The notes beneath the pieces are model-generated. The model had not been told where the DNA came from. It saw only the letters and a list, made by a program, of their open reading frames with translations, and ran no database searches. 64,000 nucleotides of DNA from JADJOY01 sp046331705 [NCBI: bacterium] (lineage in GTDB: Bacteria > JADJOY01), in assembly GCA_046331705.1 (NCBI GenBank), contig JAXLQJ010000011.1:1-64000 (forward strand), read 5' to 3'. The position numbers and the translations under genes were made by a program. Shown here in pieces: positions 1 through 7,634 of the stretch. Within the stretch, counting starts at the first letter, position 1. The number at the start of each line of letters is the position of its first letter.

Positions 1-1
1 G

Positions 2-1102
2 GTCCTGGGAGTCATCGGGCGTAACGGCTCGGGCAAGTCGACGCTCCTCAAGATCTTGGCGCGGATCACGGACCCGAGCGAAGGCTGGGCTCGGATCCGC
101 GGTCGGGTCGGCTCATTGCTCGAGGTCGGCACCGGCTTTCATCCCGACCTCACCGGACGCGAGAACGTGTTCCTGAACGGCGCCGTGCTCGGGATGCGTC
201 GCGACGAGGTGCGCCGCAAATTCGACGAGATCGTGGCCTTCGCGGGAGTCGAGGCGTTCCTCGACACGCCCGTGAAGCGGTATTCCTCGGGGATGCAGAT
301 GCGGCTCGCGTTCGCGGTCGCCGCGCACCTCGATCCCGAGATCCTGCTCGTCGACGAGGTGCTGGCGGTCGGCGACGCCGCGTTCCAGAAGCGTTGCCAC
401 GGCCGCATCCAGGAGGTCGCGCGCGAGGGACGCACGATCTTGTTCGTCAGTCACGCCATGGATTCGGTGCGACGGCTCTGCGATCGGGTGGTCTGGTTGC
501 ACGAGGGGCGGGTGCGGATGATCGGCGATGCCGCGCACTGCGTGCAGACGTACCTCTACGGCCAGATCGACGGGAGCGGCGAGCGCCGCTTCGAGCCGGC
601 GCTGCGGTTTCCTGGCGGGATTCCGATCCGCGTCGAGCGCGTCTCGGTGAGCGACCCCGCGCGCGGCGTCCCGACGCTGCGGTTTTCCTGTGCGTCCCCG
701 ATTCGCATCGAGATCGAATGGACGAGCGAGGTGCCGCTCACGAAGCCGCGGATCGGGATCGTCTTGCGCGCCGGCGACGGTCACGAGATCGTGACCTCGC
801 TCGACACCACGAGCTGGGCGGTGGGTGAGCTCGCCGCCGGCCGCCGCGTCTCGTCGACGACGCTCCCGGGGAAGCTGCTCAACGAAGGCGAGTACCTGCT
901 CGAGATCGGAGCCGATTGCCTGCGACCGGCCCACGGCTTCCGACCGAATCGCACCGAGCCGCTCGTCGAGCTGATCGTGGAGGACGACAACACGCTGCCC
1001 GGCAAGTACTACGGCGAGGAGGGCTTTCGCGACGCACGCTGGCCAGGCGACCTCTTGCTTCACCTCGCCTGGGAGCAACGGGACATCGAGCCGCGCTCGT
1101 GA
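2..1102 (+). CDS. Wzt-like polysaccharide ABC exporter ATPase (5' partial)
   Basis: ATP-binding subunit of an ABC-2 type polysaccharide exporter, which energises export of a finished glycan across the inner membrane. The reading frame is open from base 2, so the N-terminus lies outside the window. Visible in the 366-residue fragment are Walker A (GRNGSGKST, near residue 6), the signature YSSGMQ, Walker B ([12 protein letters not shown]) and the switch-histidine region FVSHAM. After about residue 185 comes a ~170-residue C-terminal extension of beta-rich character. This matches the carbohydrate-binding domain of Wzt proteins that select capped O-antigen chains, and the sequence is too long for a KpsT-type ATPase. 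Its stop overlaps the start of the next gene (GTGA), so they are co-translated. The permease partner would lie just upstream, outside the window. Confidence 0.9.
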   Translation, partial: VLGVIGRNGSGKSTLLKILARITDPSEGWARIRGRVGSLLEVGTGFHPDLTGRENVFLNGAVLGMRRDEVRRKFDEIVAFAGVEAFLDTPVKRYSSGMQMRLAFAVAAHLDPEILLVDEVLAVGDAAFQKRCHGRIQEVAREGRTILFVSHAMDSVRRLCDRVVWLHEGRVRMIGDAAHCVQTYLYGQIDGSGERRFEPALRFPGGIPIRVERVSVSDPARGVPTLRFSCASPIRIEIEWTSEVPLTKPRIGIVLRAGDGHEIVTSLDTTSWAVGELAAGRRVSSTTLPGKLLNEGEYLLEIGADCLRPAHGFRPNRTEPLVELIVEDDNTLPGKYYGEEGFRDARWPGDLLLHLAWEQRDIEPRS

Positions 1103-2196
1103 ACCTCTTTCACACCCACATCGCCCCTCGCGCCGTCGAGCTCGCGGTGGAGACGCTCCGCTCTGGCTTCGTGAGCGAGGGGAAGATGGTCGAGCGCTTC
1201 GAGGCCGCGCTGGCGGCCGAGCTGGGTCTCGTCCAGCCTGTCGCGCTCGCGAGCGGCACGGCGGCGCTGCACCTCGCGCTGGCGGTGGCCGGAGTCGGCC
1301 CGGGCGACGAGGTCATCCTCCCTCCGCAGACCTTCGTCGCGACCGGATTGGCGGTGCTCCACGCGGGAGCCACTCCGGTGTTCGCGGACATCGATCCCAC
1401 GACCGGCAACCTCGACCCCGCGTCCGCCGCCGCCCGCGTCACGGATCGCACGCGCGCCATCCTCACGGTGCACTGGGCGGGCTCGCCGTGTGCCCTCGAC
1501 GCACTCGCCGCGATCGCCTCGGCGCACGGCATCCCGGTGATCGAGGACGCCGCGCACGCGCTCGGAGCCACGTACCGCGGCCGTCCGATCGGCGCCATCT
1601 CCCGGTTCACGTGCTTCTCCTTCCAGGCGATCAAGCACCTCACCACCGGTGACGGCGGCGCGCTCTGCTGCACCGAGATCGCCGATCGCGACGAGGCGCG
1701 CCGCCGCCGTTGGTTCGGGATCGATCGCGCCCGGGATCAGCCCGACGAGCTGGGCGAGCGCGTCTACGTGCTCGAGAAGGTGGGATTCAAGTACCACATG
1801 AACGACGTCGCGGCCGCGATCGGTCTCGGCAACCTGCCCGATCATGCGCCTCGCCTCGCGCGGCGGCGCGAGATCGACCGTCGCTACCGCGCGGCGCTCG
1901 CCGGCGTGCCCGGCGTGCGACTGCTGCGAGTCGAGCCCGAGAGCGCGTCGGCGTGTTGGCTCTTCACGGTCCGGGTCGACGGCCGCGGGTCGTTGGTCCG
2001 CAAGGCGGCCGAGGCGGGCGTGCCCGTGTCCGTGATAAACCGGCGAATCGATCGTCATCCGCTCTTCGGTGGCTGCCGTCCCGATCTGCCTGGCCAGGCG
2101 GTCTTCGACCAGGAGCAGCTTTCGTTGCCTGCCCACGACGCGCTCAGCGACGACGACGTCGAGCGCGTCATCGGGCTCTTGCGGTCGGGCTGGTGA
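1099..2196 (+). CDS. DegT/DnrJ/EryC1/StrS-family sugar aminotransferase
   Basis: PLP-dependent aminotransferase of 365 residues that would convert a keto-sugar nucleotide to an amino-sugar. The start is set at the GTG overlapping the upstream stop, because the protein then begins at the usual family N-terminus ([10 protein letters not shown]). The substrate-side segment [13 protein letters not shown] and the internal-aldimine lysine K179 in the context [15 protein letters not shown] are both present. The glutamate/aspartate-rich [11 protein letters not shown] segment, which supports the PLP ring, is also intact. It sits between the exporter ATPase and an SDR epimerase, so it most likely works in the sugar-nucleotide pathway of this locus. 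The exact sugar cannot be read from the sequence. Confidence 0.9.
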   Translation: MNLFHTHIAPRAVELAVETLRSGFVSEGKMVERFEAALAAELGLVQPVALASGTAALHLALAVAGVGPGDEVILPPQTFVATGLAVLHAGATPVFADIDPTTGNLDPASAAARVTDRTRAILTVHWAGSPCALDALAAIASAHGIPVIEDAAHALGATYRGRPIGAISRFTCFSFQAIKHLTTGDGGALCCTEIADRDEARRRRWFGIDRARDQPDELGERVYVLEKVGFKYHMNDVAAAIGLGNLPDHAPRLARRREIDRRYRAALAGVPGVRLLRVEPESASACWLFTVRVDGRGSLVRKAAEAGVPVSVINRRIDRHPLFGGCRPDLPGQAVFDQEQLSLPAHDALSDDDVERVIGLLRSGW

Positions 2197-2221
2197 GCCG
2201 GACCGAGACGAGGTGGAACGC

Positions 2222-3154
2222 GTGAACGTGCTGATCACCGGCGGAGCGGGTTACGTGGGCTCGATCCTGGCCGAGCATCTTCTCGATCGCGGCCATCGCG
2301 TCACGGTCATCGACAACCTGCTGTGGGGCGAGCAGAACCTCTTCCACCTCTGCGCCGATCCGCGCTTCGAGTTCATCTTCGGCGATGCACGCGACGAGGC
2401 GCTGCTCAGCCGAACGCTCGCCGGGATGGACGTGCTGGTCCCGCTCGCGTGCATCGTCGGCGCGCCGGCCTGCGATCGCGATCCCGAGCTCGCGACCTCG
2501 CTCAACTTCGGCGCGGTGCGCAGCCTGAACCGGCTGCGCAGCCGCGACCAGCTCGTGATCTTTCCCACCACGAACAGCGGCTACGGCACCAAGTCGGGCG
2601 ACGTCTTCTGCACCGAGGAGACGCCGCTCGAGCCGATCTCGCTCTACGGGCGCACCAAGGTCGACGCGGAGAAGCTGCTTCTCGACGCCGGCAACGCGAT
2701 CACGCTCAGGCTCGCGACGGTCTTCGGCCTGTCGCCACGCATGCGGCTCGACCTGTTGGTCAACCACTTCACGTATCTGGCGCTGACCGAGGGCAGCCTG
2801 GTGCTCTTCGAGAAGGACTTCAAACGGAACTTCGTGCACGTGCGAGACGTGGCGGATTGCTTCGCCTATTGCATCGATCACGCCGCCGCCATGATCGGCA
2901 AGCCCTACAACCTCGGCCTCGACAGCGCGAATCTCTCCAAGGCGGAGCTCGCCGAGAAGATCGCGGCGCACGTTCCCGGCCTCGCGGTGATCGCCTCCGA
3001 GGTGCGCTCGGATCCCGACAAGCGGAACTACGTGGTGTCCAACGAGCGCCTGCGTCAGGCGGGATTCGAGGCGCGTCGTGACCTGGACCAGGGGATTGCG
3101 GAGCTGCTGAAGGGTTACCGGCTGCTGGGGCGGCGAAGGTTCGCGAACGTATGA
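2222..3154 (+). CDS. NAD-dependent epimerase/dehydratase (extended SDR)
   Basis: Extended short-chain dehydrogenase/reductase of 310 residues acting on a sugar nucleotide. The start is placed at GTG 2222, which gives the classical N-terminus MNVLITGGAGYVGS with the Rossmann GxxGxxG motif. The catalytic pair is Y142 and K146 in SLYGRTK, with the Ser/Thr of the triad in FPTTNSGYG. The C-terminal part (NLGLDSANLSKAELAEKI) is the usual substrate-binding extension. The stop overlaps the next start (ATGA). Members of this subgroup in polysaccharide loci are often annotated as UDP-glucose 4-epimerase-like or dTDP-sugar reductase-like. The exact reaction is open. Confidence 0.85.
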   Translation: MNVLITGGAGYVGSILAEHLLDRGHRVTVIDNLLWGEQNLFHLCADPRFEFIFGDARDEALLSRTLAGMDVLVPLACIVGAPACDRDPELATSLNFGAVRSLNRLRSRDQLVIFPTTNSGYGTKSGDVFCTEETPLEPISLYGRTKVDAEKLLLDAGNAITLRLATVFGLSPRMRLDLLVNHFTYLALTEGSLVLFEKDFKRNFVHVRDVADCFAYCIDHAAAMIGKPYNLGLDSANLSKAELAEKIAAHVPGLAVIASEVRSDPDKRNYVVSNERLRQAGFEARRDLDQGIAELLKGYRLLGRRRFANV

Positions 3155-3948
3155 CGCTCGCCGACGGGTCGCGTCCGGACGAGCGTCACTCGCGCGTACC
3201 CACGGTGTCCGCGACGACCGCGGTGGTCCTGGTCGGCGGGCTGGGCACGCGCTTGCGCGCGAGCGTGCCGGACCGGCCGAAGTTCCTGGCGCCGGTCGCC
3301 GGCCGCCCGTTCGCCAGCTATCTGCTCGCCCACCTCGCCGCGCAGGGCGTGCGCGACGTGGTGCTCTGCATCGGACACCTGGCCGATCAGGTCGAGGATC
3401 ATTGCGGCGACGGCTCGACGTGGGGCCTCGAGATCCGCTACAGCCGGGAGCCCGAGCCGCTCGGCACGGGCGGTGCGCTGCGCCATGCGCGCGACGCCAT
3501 CCGATCCGACCCGTTTCTCGTGCTCAATGGGGATTCCTTCGTCCAGGTCGACCTCGCGGTGTTGCTGCGCGAGCACGCGGCGCGCGGCGGGCTCGCAACG
3601 CTGGTGGTGGCGCCCTGCGCCGACACCTCGCGCTTCGGACGCATCGAGCTCGGCGAGCAAGGCGTCGTCCTGCGCTTCGTCGAGAAGGGCGTCGACGGCG
3701 AAGGGTGGATCAACGCGGGGATCTACGCGCTCTCCCGTGCGCTGCTCGATCGGATCCCGGCCGGGGCGGCGTCGGTCGAGCGGGACGTGTTCGCGCGGCT
3801 GCCCGTGGGAAGCCTGTTCGTGACGAGGACGGCGGGGCCGCTCATCGACATCGGCACTCCGGAGTCGCTCGCGGAGGCCGCCATCACGCTGCCCGCGTTG
3901 ATCGAGCAGCCCGTTGGGGAGCCGCGCGACGTGACGACGGTCTCTTGA
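3151..3948 (+). CDS. sugar-phosphate nucleotidyltransferase, HddC-like
   Basis: NTP-transferase-fold protein of 265 residues. The signature VVLVGGLGTRLR (about residues 25-36) is the nucleotide-binding loop, followed by PKFLAPVAGRPF and the metal-binding LVLNGDSF. These are the hallmarks of sugar-1-phosphate nucleotidyltransferases. With the GHMP kinase directly downstream, it resembles the HddC/HddA pair that turns D-glycero-D-manno-heptose 7-phosphate into GDP-heptose (HddA phosphorylates C1, HddC transfers GMP). It starts at an ATG overlapping the upstream stop. Assignment to heptose rather than mannose rests on the neighbour, and gmhA and gmhB are not seen in the window. Confidence 0.82.
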   Translation: MTLADGSRPDERHSRVPTVSATTAVVLVGGLGTRLRASVPDRPKFLAPVAGRPFASYLLAHLAAQGVRDVVLCIGHLADQVEDHCGDGSTWGLEIRYSREPEPLGTGGALRHARDAIRSDPFLVLNGDSFVQVDLAVLLREHAARGGLATLVVAPCADTSRFGRIELGEQGVVLRFVEKGVDGEGWINAGIYALSRALLDRIPAGAASVERDVFARLPVGSLFVTRTAGPLIDIGTPESLAEAAITLPALIEQPVGEPRDVTTVS

Positions 3949-3958
3949 GGCGAGCATC

Positions 3959-4954
3959 ATGATCATCACGCGCACACCGCTCAGGATCAGCTTCCTCGGA
4001 GGCGGCACCGACTATCCCGAGCATTTTCGTCGTCACGGCGGACAGACGCTCGGCACCACGATCGACAAGTACTCGTACGTCACGCTCAACCGTTTGGCCG
4101 AGCTCTTCGACTACACGATTCGCATCGGCTACTCGCGCACCGAGCTCGTCACGCACCTCGAGCAGATCCAGCATCCGGCGGTTCGCGAGTGCCTGCGCTT
4201 TCTGTCGATCGAGCGCGGTGTCGAGATCGGCTACGCGGGCGACCTGCCGGCCCGCACCGGTTTGGGATCTTCTTCGTCGTTCACGGTGGGGCTCTTGCAC
4301 GCGCTGCACGCGTTCCGCGGCGAGCTGGTCCATCACCAGCAGCTCGCTTGCGAAGCGGTTCAGGTGGAGCAGGACATGATCCGCGAACGTGTGGGCGTGC
4401 AGGATCAGTACCTCTGCGCCCACGGTGGCCTCCGTCATCTGCGGATCGATACCGACGGCACCGTGATGGCGAACCCGATCCCGATGTCGAGCGAGCGGCG
4501 CACCGATCTGGAGCGCCACCTGATGCTGCTCTACACGGGATTGCAGCGCCACGCCCACGAGGTTCTCGAGGAGCAGATCGACCGCACGCGCGAGGGAACC
4601 AACGCGCCGGATCTCGAGGCACTCTCCGCGCTGGTTCCCGAAGGCGTCGCCATCCTGAGCCGGGACTCGATCCCCATCACGGAGTTCGGCGGCGTCCTCG
4701 ACGCGGCGTGGCGCATCAAGTGCCGGCTCTCTTCCAAGGTCAGCAACCCGAAGCTCGACGACTGGTACGAGCGCGCTCGCGCCGCGGGAGCCGTGGGCGG
4801 CAAGCTGCTGGGCGCCGGCGGGGGCGGCTTCCTGCTGCTCCTCGCCCCGCCGAGCCGCCAGCCCGAGGTGCTCGCAGCGCTCCCGGAGCTGCGCCCGGTC
4901 CCGTTCCGTTTCGAGCGGGAAGGCTCGACACTGCTCTTCTATCGGCCGGCGTGA
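3959..4954 (+). CDS. GHMP kinase, D-glycero-D-manno-heptose 7-phosphate kinase-like
   Basis: GHMP-superfamily sugar kinase of 331 residues. It begins MIITRTPLRISFLGGGTDYP, the characteristic N-terminus of HddA-type kinases. Motif 2 (LPARTGLGSSSSFTVGL, near residues 97-113) is the glycine/serine-rich ATP loop, and motif 3 near the C-terminus is GGKLLGAGGGGFLLLL. Together with the preceding nucleotidyltransferase, the expected product is a sugar 1-phosphate ready for GDP activation. It starts 10 bases after the upstream stop and is clearly in the same operon. Confidence 0.87.
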   Translation: MIITRTPLRISFLGGGTDYPEHFRRHGGQTLGTTIDKYSYVTLNRLAELFDYTIRIGYSRTELVTHLEQIQHPAVRECLRFLSIERGVEIGYAGDLPARTGLGSSSSFTVGLLHALHAFRGELVHHQQLACEAVQVEQDMIRERVGVQDQYLCAHGGLRHLRIDTDGTVMANPIPMSSERRTDLERHLMLLYTGLQRHAHEVLEEQIDRTREGTNAPDLEALSALVPEGVAILSRDSIPITEFGGVLDAAWRIKCRLSSKVSNPKLDDWYERARAAGAVGGKLLGAGGGGFLLLLAPPSRQPEVLAALPELRPVPFRFEREGSTLLFYRPA

Positions 4955-4994
4955 CGATCGTGCGAGCGGGTGCTTCTTGGGACAGGATGAGACC

Positions 4995-5993
4995 ATGAAT
5001 CGCAACGCGTTCTGGCAAGGCAAGCGGGTCCTGGTGACCGGCGCCTCGGGGTTCGTCGGACGGAACCTGGTGCCGCTCGTTCGCGACACCGGCTGCGAGC
5101 TCTTCACGCCCACCCGGCACGACTACGACCTCCTCGAGCAAGACCAGGTGCGGCGGATGTTCGCGGAGATCCGCCCGGAGGTCGTGCTGCACCTCGCGGC
5201 GCTCAGCGCCGGAATCCTCGCGAACAAGCAATATCCGGCATCGTTCTGCTACCAGAACCTGCTGATGGAAACGATGGTCATGCACGAGGCCTCCGCCGCG
5301 GGGGTCAGGAAGTACGTGACCTTGATGGGCGGGTGCAGCTACCCCGCCCACGCGCCGAGCCCCATCCGCGAGACCGAGCTCTGGAACGGCTTCCCGCAAC
5401 CGGAGAGCGCGCCGTACTCGTTGGCCAAGGCGATGAACGTCATCCTGGCGGATTCCTACCGGCGCCAGCACGGCTTCGACGCCATCGTCCTCGTTCCCGG
5501 AAATCTCTACGGCCCCCACGACAACTACGACCTGAGCAACTCGCACGTGATCCCCGCGACCATTCGCAAGTTCTGGGAGGCTCGCGAGCGCGGCGATCGG
5601 GTGGTGGTCTCGTGGGGATCCGGCCGACCCGTTCGGGACTTCGTGTACGTGGAGGATGTCTGTCGCGCCATCGTGCTCGCGACCGAGACCTACTCGAGCA
5701 GCGACATCGTCAACATCTCCTCGGGCGTTCCAGTCACGATCCGCGAGCTGGTGGAGACCGTCGCGGAGCTCACCGGCTTCGCGGGCGAAGTGCGCTGGGA
5801 CACGAGCAAGCCCGACGGGCAGATGGAAAAGGGCTTCGACGTCACCCGCCTGCGCGAGCGCCTCGGCTACACGTGCCCGACCAGCTTGCGCGCGGGCCTC
5901 GCCAAGACGATCGCGTGGTTCACCGAGAGCCACGACGCCGTTCGCCTCGACGTGCCGGTGGAGCCGGCGAGCGCCGTCGCCGCACCGCGCTGA
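4995..5993 (+). CDS. NAD-dependent epimerase/reductase, GDP-fucose-synthase-like
   Basis: Extended SDR of 332 residues. ATG 4995 is chosen over an upstream TTG in the same frame because GGACAGGATGAG lies just before it and the protein then starts MNRNAFWQGKRVLVTGA. The Rossmann motif is GASGFVGRN, and the catalytic pair is Y141/K145 in APYSLAKAMN. The segment around MGGCSYPAHAPSPIRE resembles the Fcl/WcaG family, where the enzyme epimerises C3/C5 and reduces C4 of a GDP-4-keto-6-deoxy sugar. In a GDP-heptose context this fits the last step to a 6-deoxy-heptose or related sugar. A 4,6-dehydratase partner is not visible here, so the substrate is inferred only. Confidence 0.85.
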   Translation: MNRNAFWQGKRVLVTGASGFVGRNLVPLVRDTGCELFTPTRHDYDLLEQDQVRRMFAEIRPEVVLHLAALSAGILANKQYPASFCYQNLLMETMVMHEASAAGVRKYVTLMGGCSYPAHAPSPIRETELWNGFPQPESAPYSLAKAMNVILADSYRRQHGFDAIVLVPGNLYGPHDNYDLSNSHVIPATIRKFWEARERGDRVVVSWGSGRPVRDFVYVEDVCRAIVLATETYSSSDIVNISSGVPVTIRELVETVAELTGFAGEVRWDTSKPDGQMEKGFDVTRLRERLGYTCPTSLRAGLAKTIAWFTESHDAVRLDVPVEPASAVAAPR

Positions 5994-5999
5994 AAGGGA

Positions 6000-6021
6000 G
6001 CGCCGGAGGTCGCCCCGGCGC
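6000..6021 (+). terminator. GC-rich hairpin after the epimerase gene
   Basis: Seven-base perfect stem GCGCCGG/CCGGCGC with an 8-base loop, seven bases after the stop codon at 5993. No T tract follows, so a role in termination is only suggested. It may instead be chance in GC-rich DNA. Confidence 0.3.
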
Positions 6022-6189
6022 GCGAGCCATCATCGCCATGCTTTCGCGCCAACGCGCGTCGCTGGTGGCGAGATTGGCATCCGATCGGATCGCGTCCCGG
6101 CCCGTCCGTGCTCGCCGCGCGCATCTGCACGCCATGGGCGTGCAGTGCTAGCCTCGCGGCGCACGCGAGGCAGCGAAGGCGAGGATCCG

Positions 6190-6966
6190 ATGCACGACGA
6201 AGCGTCGAAGAGTGCGATCGTCACCGCGAAGAGCTACGCGTCGGCGGAGGAGGCCCGCGCCTACGATGAGCTGCTCGCGATGAGTCGGCAGTCGTCGATT
6301 CCCGACCGTGAGGTGCTGGCAAATCTGGGACTCTTCCGCACGCGCGTGTCTCTCGGGCGCACGCTCTTCATGTACAAGCTCTACCTGAAGGCGCTGGAGA
6401 CTCACGGTGTGATCATGGAGTTCGGCGCGCGTTGGGGTCAGAACCTCGCGCTGTTCACCACCTTCCGCTCGATCCACGAGCCCTACAACCTCAGCCGACG
6501 GATCATCGGATTCGACACGTTCACCGGCTTTCCGTCCGTCCACCCCTCGGATGGCAGCTCCTCGACCGCCCAGCCGGGTGTGCTCTCCGTCACGCCCGGC
6601 TACGAGGATTACCTCGGCAAGCTGCTGGAGGCTCACGAACGGCTCGCCCCACGCAGCCACGTCAAGAAGCACCAGCTGGTCAAAGGAGACGTTCTCGAGA
6701 CGCTGCCCGCCTATCTCGAGGAGCATCCGGAGACGATCATCGCGTTGGCGTACTTCGACCTCGATCTCTACGAGCCGACGAAGCGGTGCCTGGAGCTGAT
6801 CAAGCCATTCCTGGCCAAGAACAGCGTGATCGGTTTCGACGAGCTCGTCCTCGGCGAGTATCCGGGCGAGACCGTGGCGCTCCGCGAGGCCTGGGGCCTC
6901 GGCGGCTTCGACATCGTGCGAGACCCGATCTCGCCGCAGCAGAGCTATCTGATCTTCGGCGCGTAG
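6190..6966 (+). CDS. TylF/MycF-like class I methyltransferase
   Basis: Protein of 258 residues read from ATG 6190. The start excludes a long, arginine-rich upstream extension that is a frame artefact. The core has VIMEFGARWGQNLALF (glycine-rich SAM-binding strand-loop), GFDTFTGFPSV, LVKGDVLETLP and LAYFDLDLYEPTKRCLE. These are the features of the macrocin O-methyltransferase (TylF) family common in polysaccharide loci, where members methylate sugar hydroxyls. The LDLYEP aspartates are the expected metal ligands. It is separated from the upstream gene by ~196 bases, so it may have its own promoter, but none is obvious. Confidence 0.8.
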   Translation: MHDEASKSAIVTAKSYASAEEARAYDELLAMSRQSSIPDREVLANLGLFRTRVSLGRTLFMYKLYLKALETHGVIMEFGARWGQNLALFTTFRSIHEPYNLSRRIIGFDTFTGFPSVHPSDGSSSTAQPGVLSVTPGYEDYLGKLLEAHERLAPRSHVKKHQLVKGDVLETLPAYLEEHPETIIALAYFDLDLYEPTKRCLELIKPFLAKNSVIGFDELVLGEYPGETVALREAWGLGGFDIVRDPISPQQSYLIFGA

Positions 6967-7018
6967 ACCTCGGCGGCGCGTCGAACCTCGTTGGCGCTCG
7001 CACCTCGGGCACTACGCG

Positions 7019-7035
7019 GACGGTGAAAGACCGTC
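7019..7035. terminator. short hairpin between convergent genes
   Basis: Six-base stem GACGGT/ACCGTC with a five-base GAAAG loop, located between the convergent methyltransferase and acyltransferase genes. It is a weak candidate for a bidirectional terminator. Confidence 0.25.
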
Positions 7036-7058
7036 GGCCATCGTCTTGCGAGCGCGGG

Positions 7059-7607
7059 TCAGCCGTAGCCGAGGGCCGCCGCAGCGGCCCTCATCTTCTC
7101 GCTGGGACGCCGACGTACCGGACGTGCTGGGATGCCGGCGTAGACCGTCCACGCCTCCGTGTCCTGTGTGACCAGCGAGCACGCCGATACCACGGAGCCC
7201 TCGCGGAGTGTCACGCCGGGAAGAATCACGGCGTTGCTGCCCACTCCCGCGAATCGCTCCAACACCACGGGTCCGACGATCAGCCGGTCTCGATAGGCCG
7301 CGGGGACCGTCGGGCTGTTGAGGCCTTCGCCTTGGTACTCCTCGCTGACGCAGACGATGCGAACTCCAGCGGCGATGCCGGAGAAGTGCTCCATGCGGAA
7401 CCGTCCCTGTTCGCCGCCGATCACGGTGGTGTACGGGGCGATGTGGACGTAGTCGCCGATCTCGGCGTTCGTCGTGCAATAGAAGCCGGAATCGATGGCG
7501 ACGTGATTGCCGACGGATACGAGGTGCGGCCGCCGGATCTCGACGTTCCCGCTGATGAACACGTCCTCCCCGCAGGACTTGAGCTGACTGTAGTCGTATT
7601 CGTTCAT
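7059..7607 (-). CDS. hexapeptide-repeat acyltransferase
   Basis: Protein of 182 residues made of left-handed beta-helix repeats (for example SGNVEIRRPHLVSVGNHVAI and AGVGSNAVILPGVTLREGSV). It ends with the typical VYAGIPARPVRRRP closing helix. Such proteins move acetyl or longer acyl groups from CoA (some from ACP) to sugar hydroxyl or amino groups. Candidate catalytic histidines are in DYVHIAPYTTVIGG and MEHFSGIAAG. It is the last gene of the minus-strand ACP/ligase/LuxE/LuxC unit, beginning 27 bases after the LuxC stop. It may therefore use the product of that pathway, which is inference from position. Confidence 0.85.
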   Translation of the reverse strand: MNEYDYSQLKSCGEDVFISGNVEIRRPHLVSVGNHVAIDSGFYCTTNAEIGDYVHIAPYTTVIGGEQGRFRMEHFSGIAAGVRIVCVSEEYQGEGLNSPTVPAAYRDRLIVGPVVLERFAGVGSNAVILPGVTLREGSVVSACSLVTQDTEAWTVYAGIPARPVRRRPSEKMRAAAAALGYG

Positions 7608-7634
7608 CGCCTCGTCATCGCTTCGTGATCCCGG

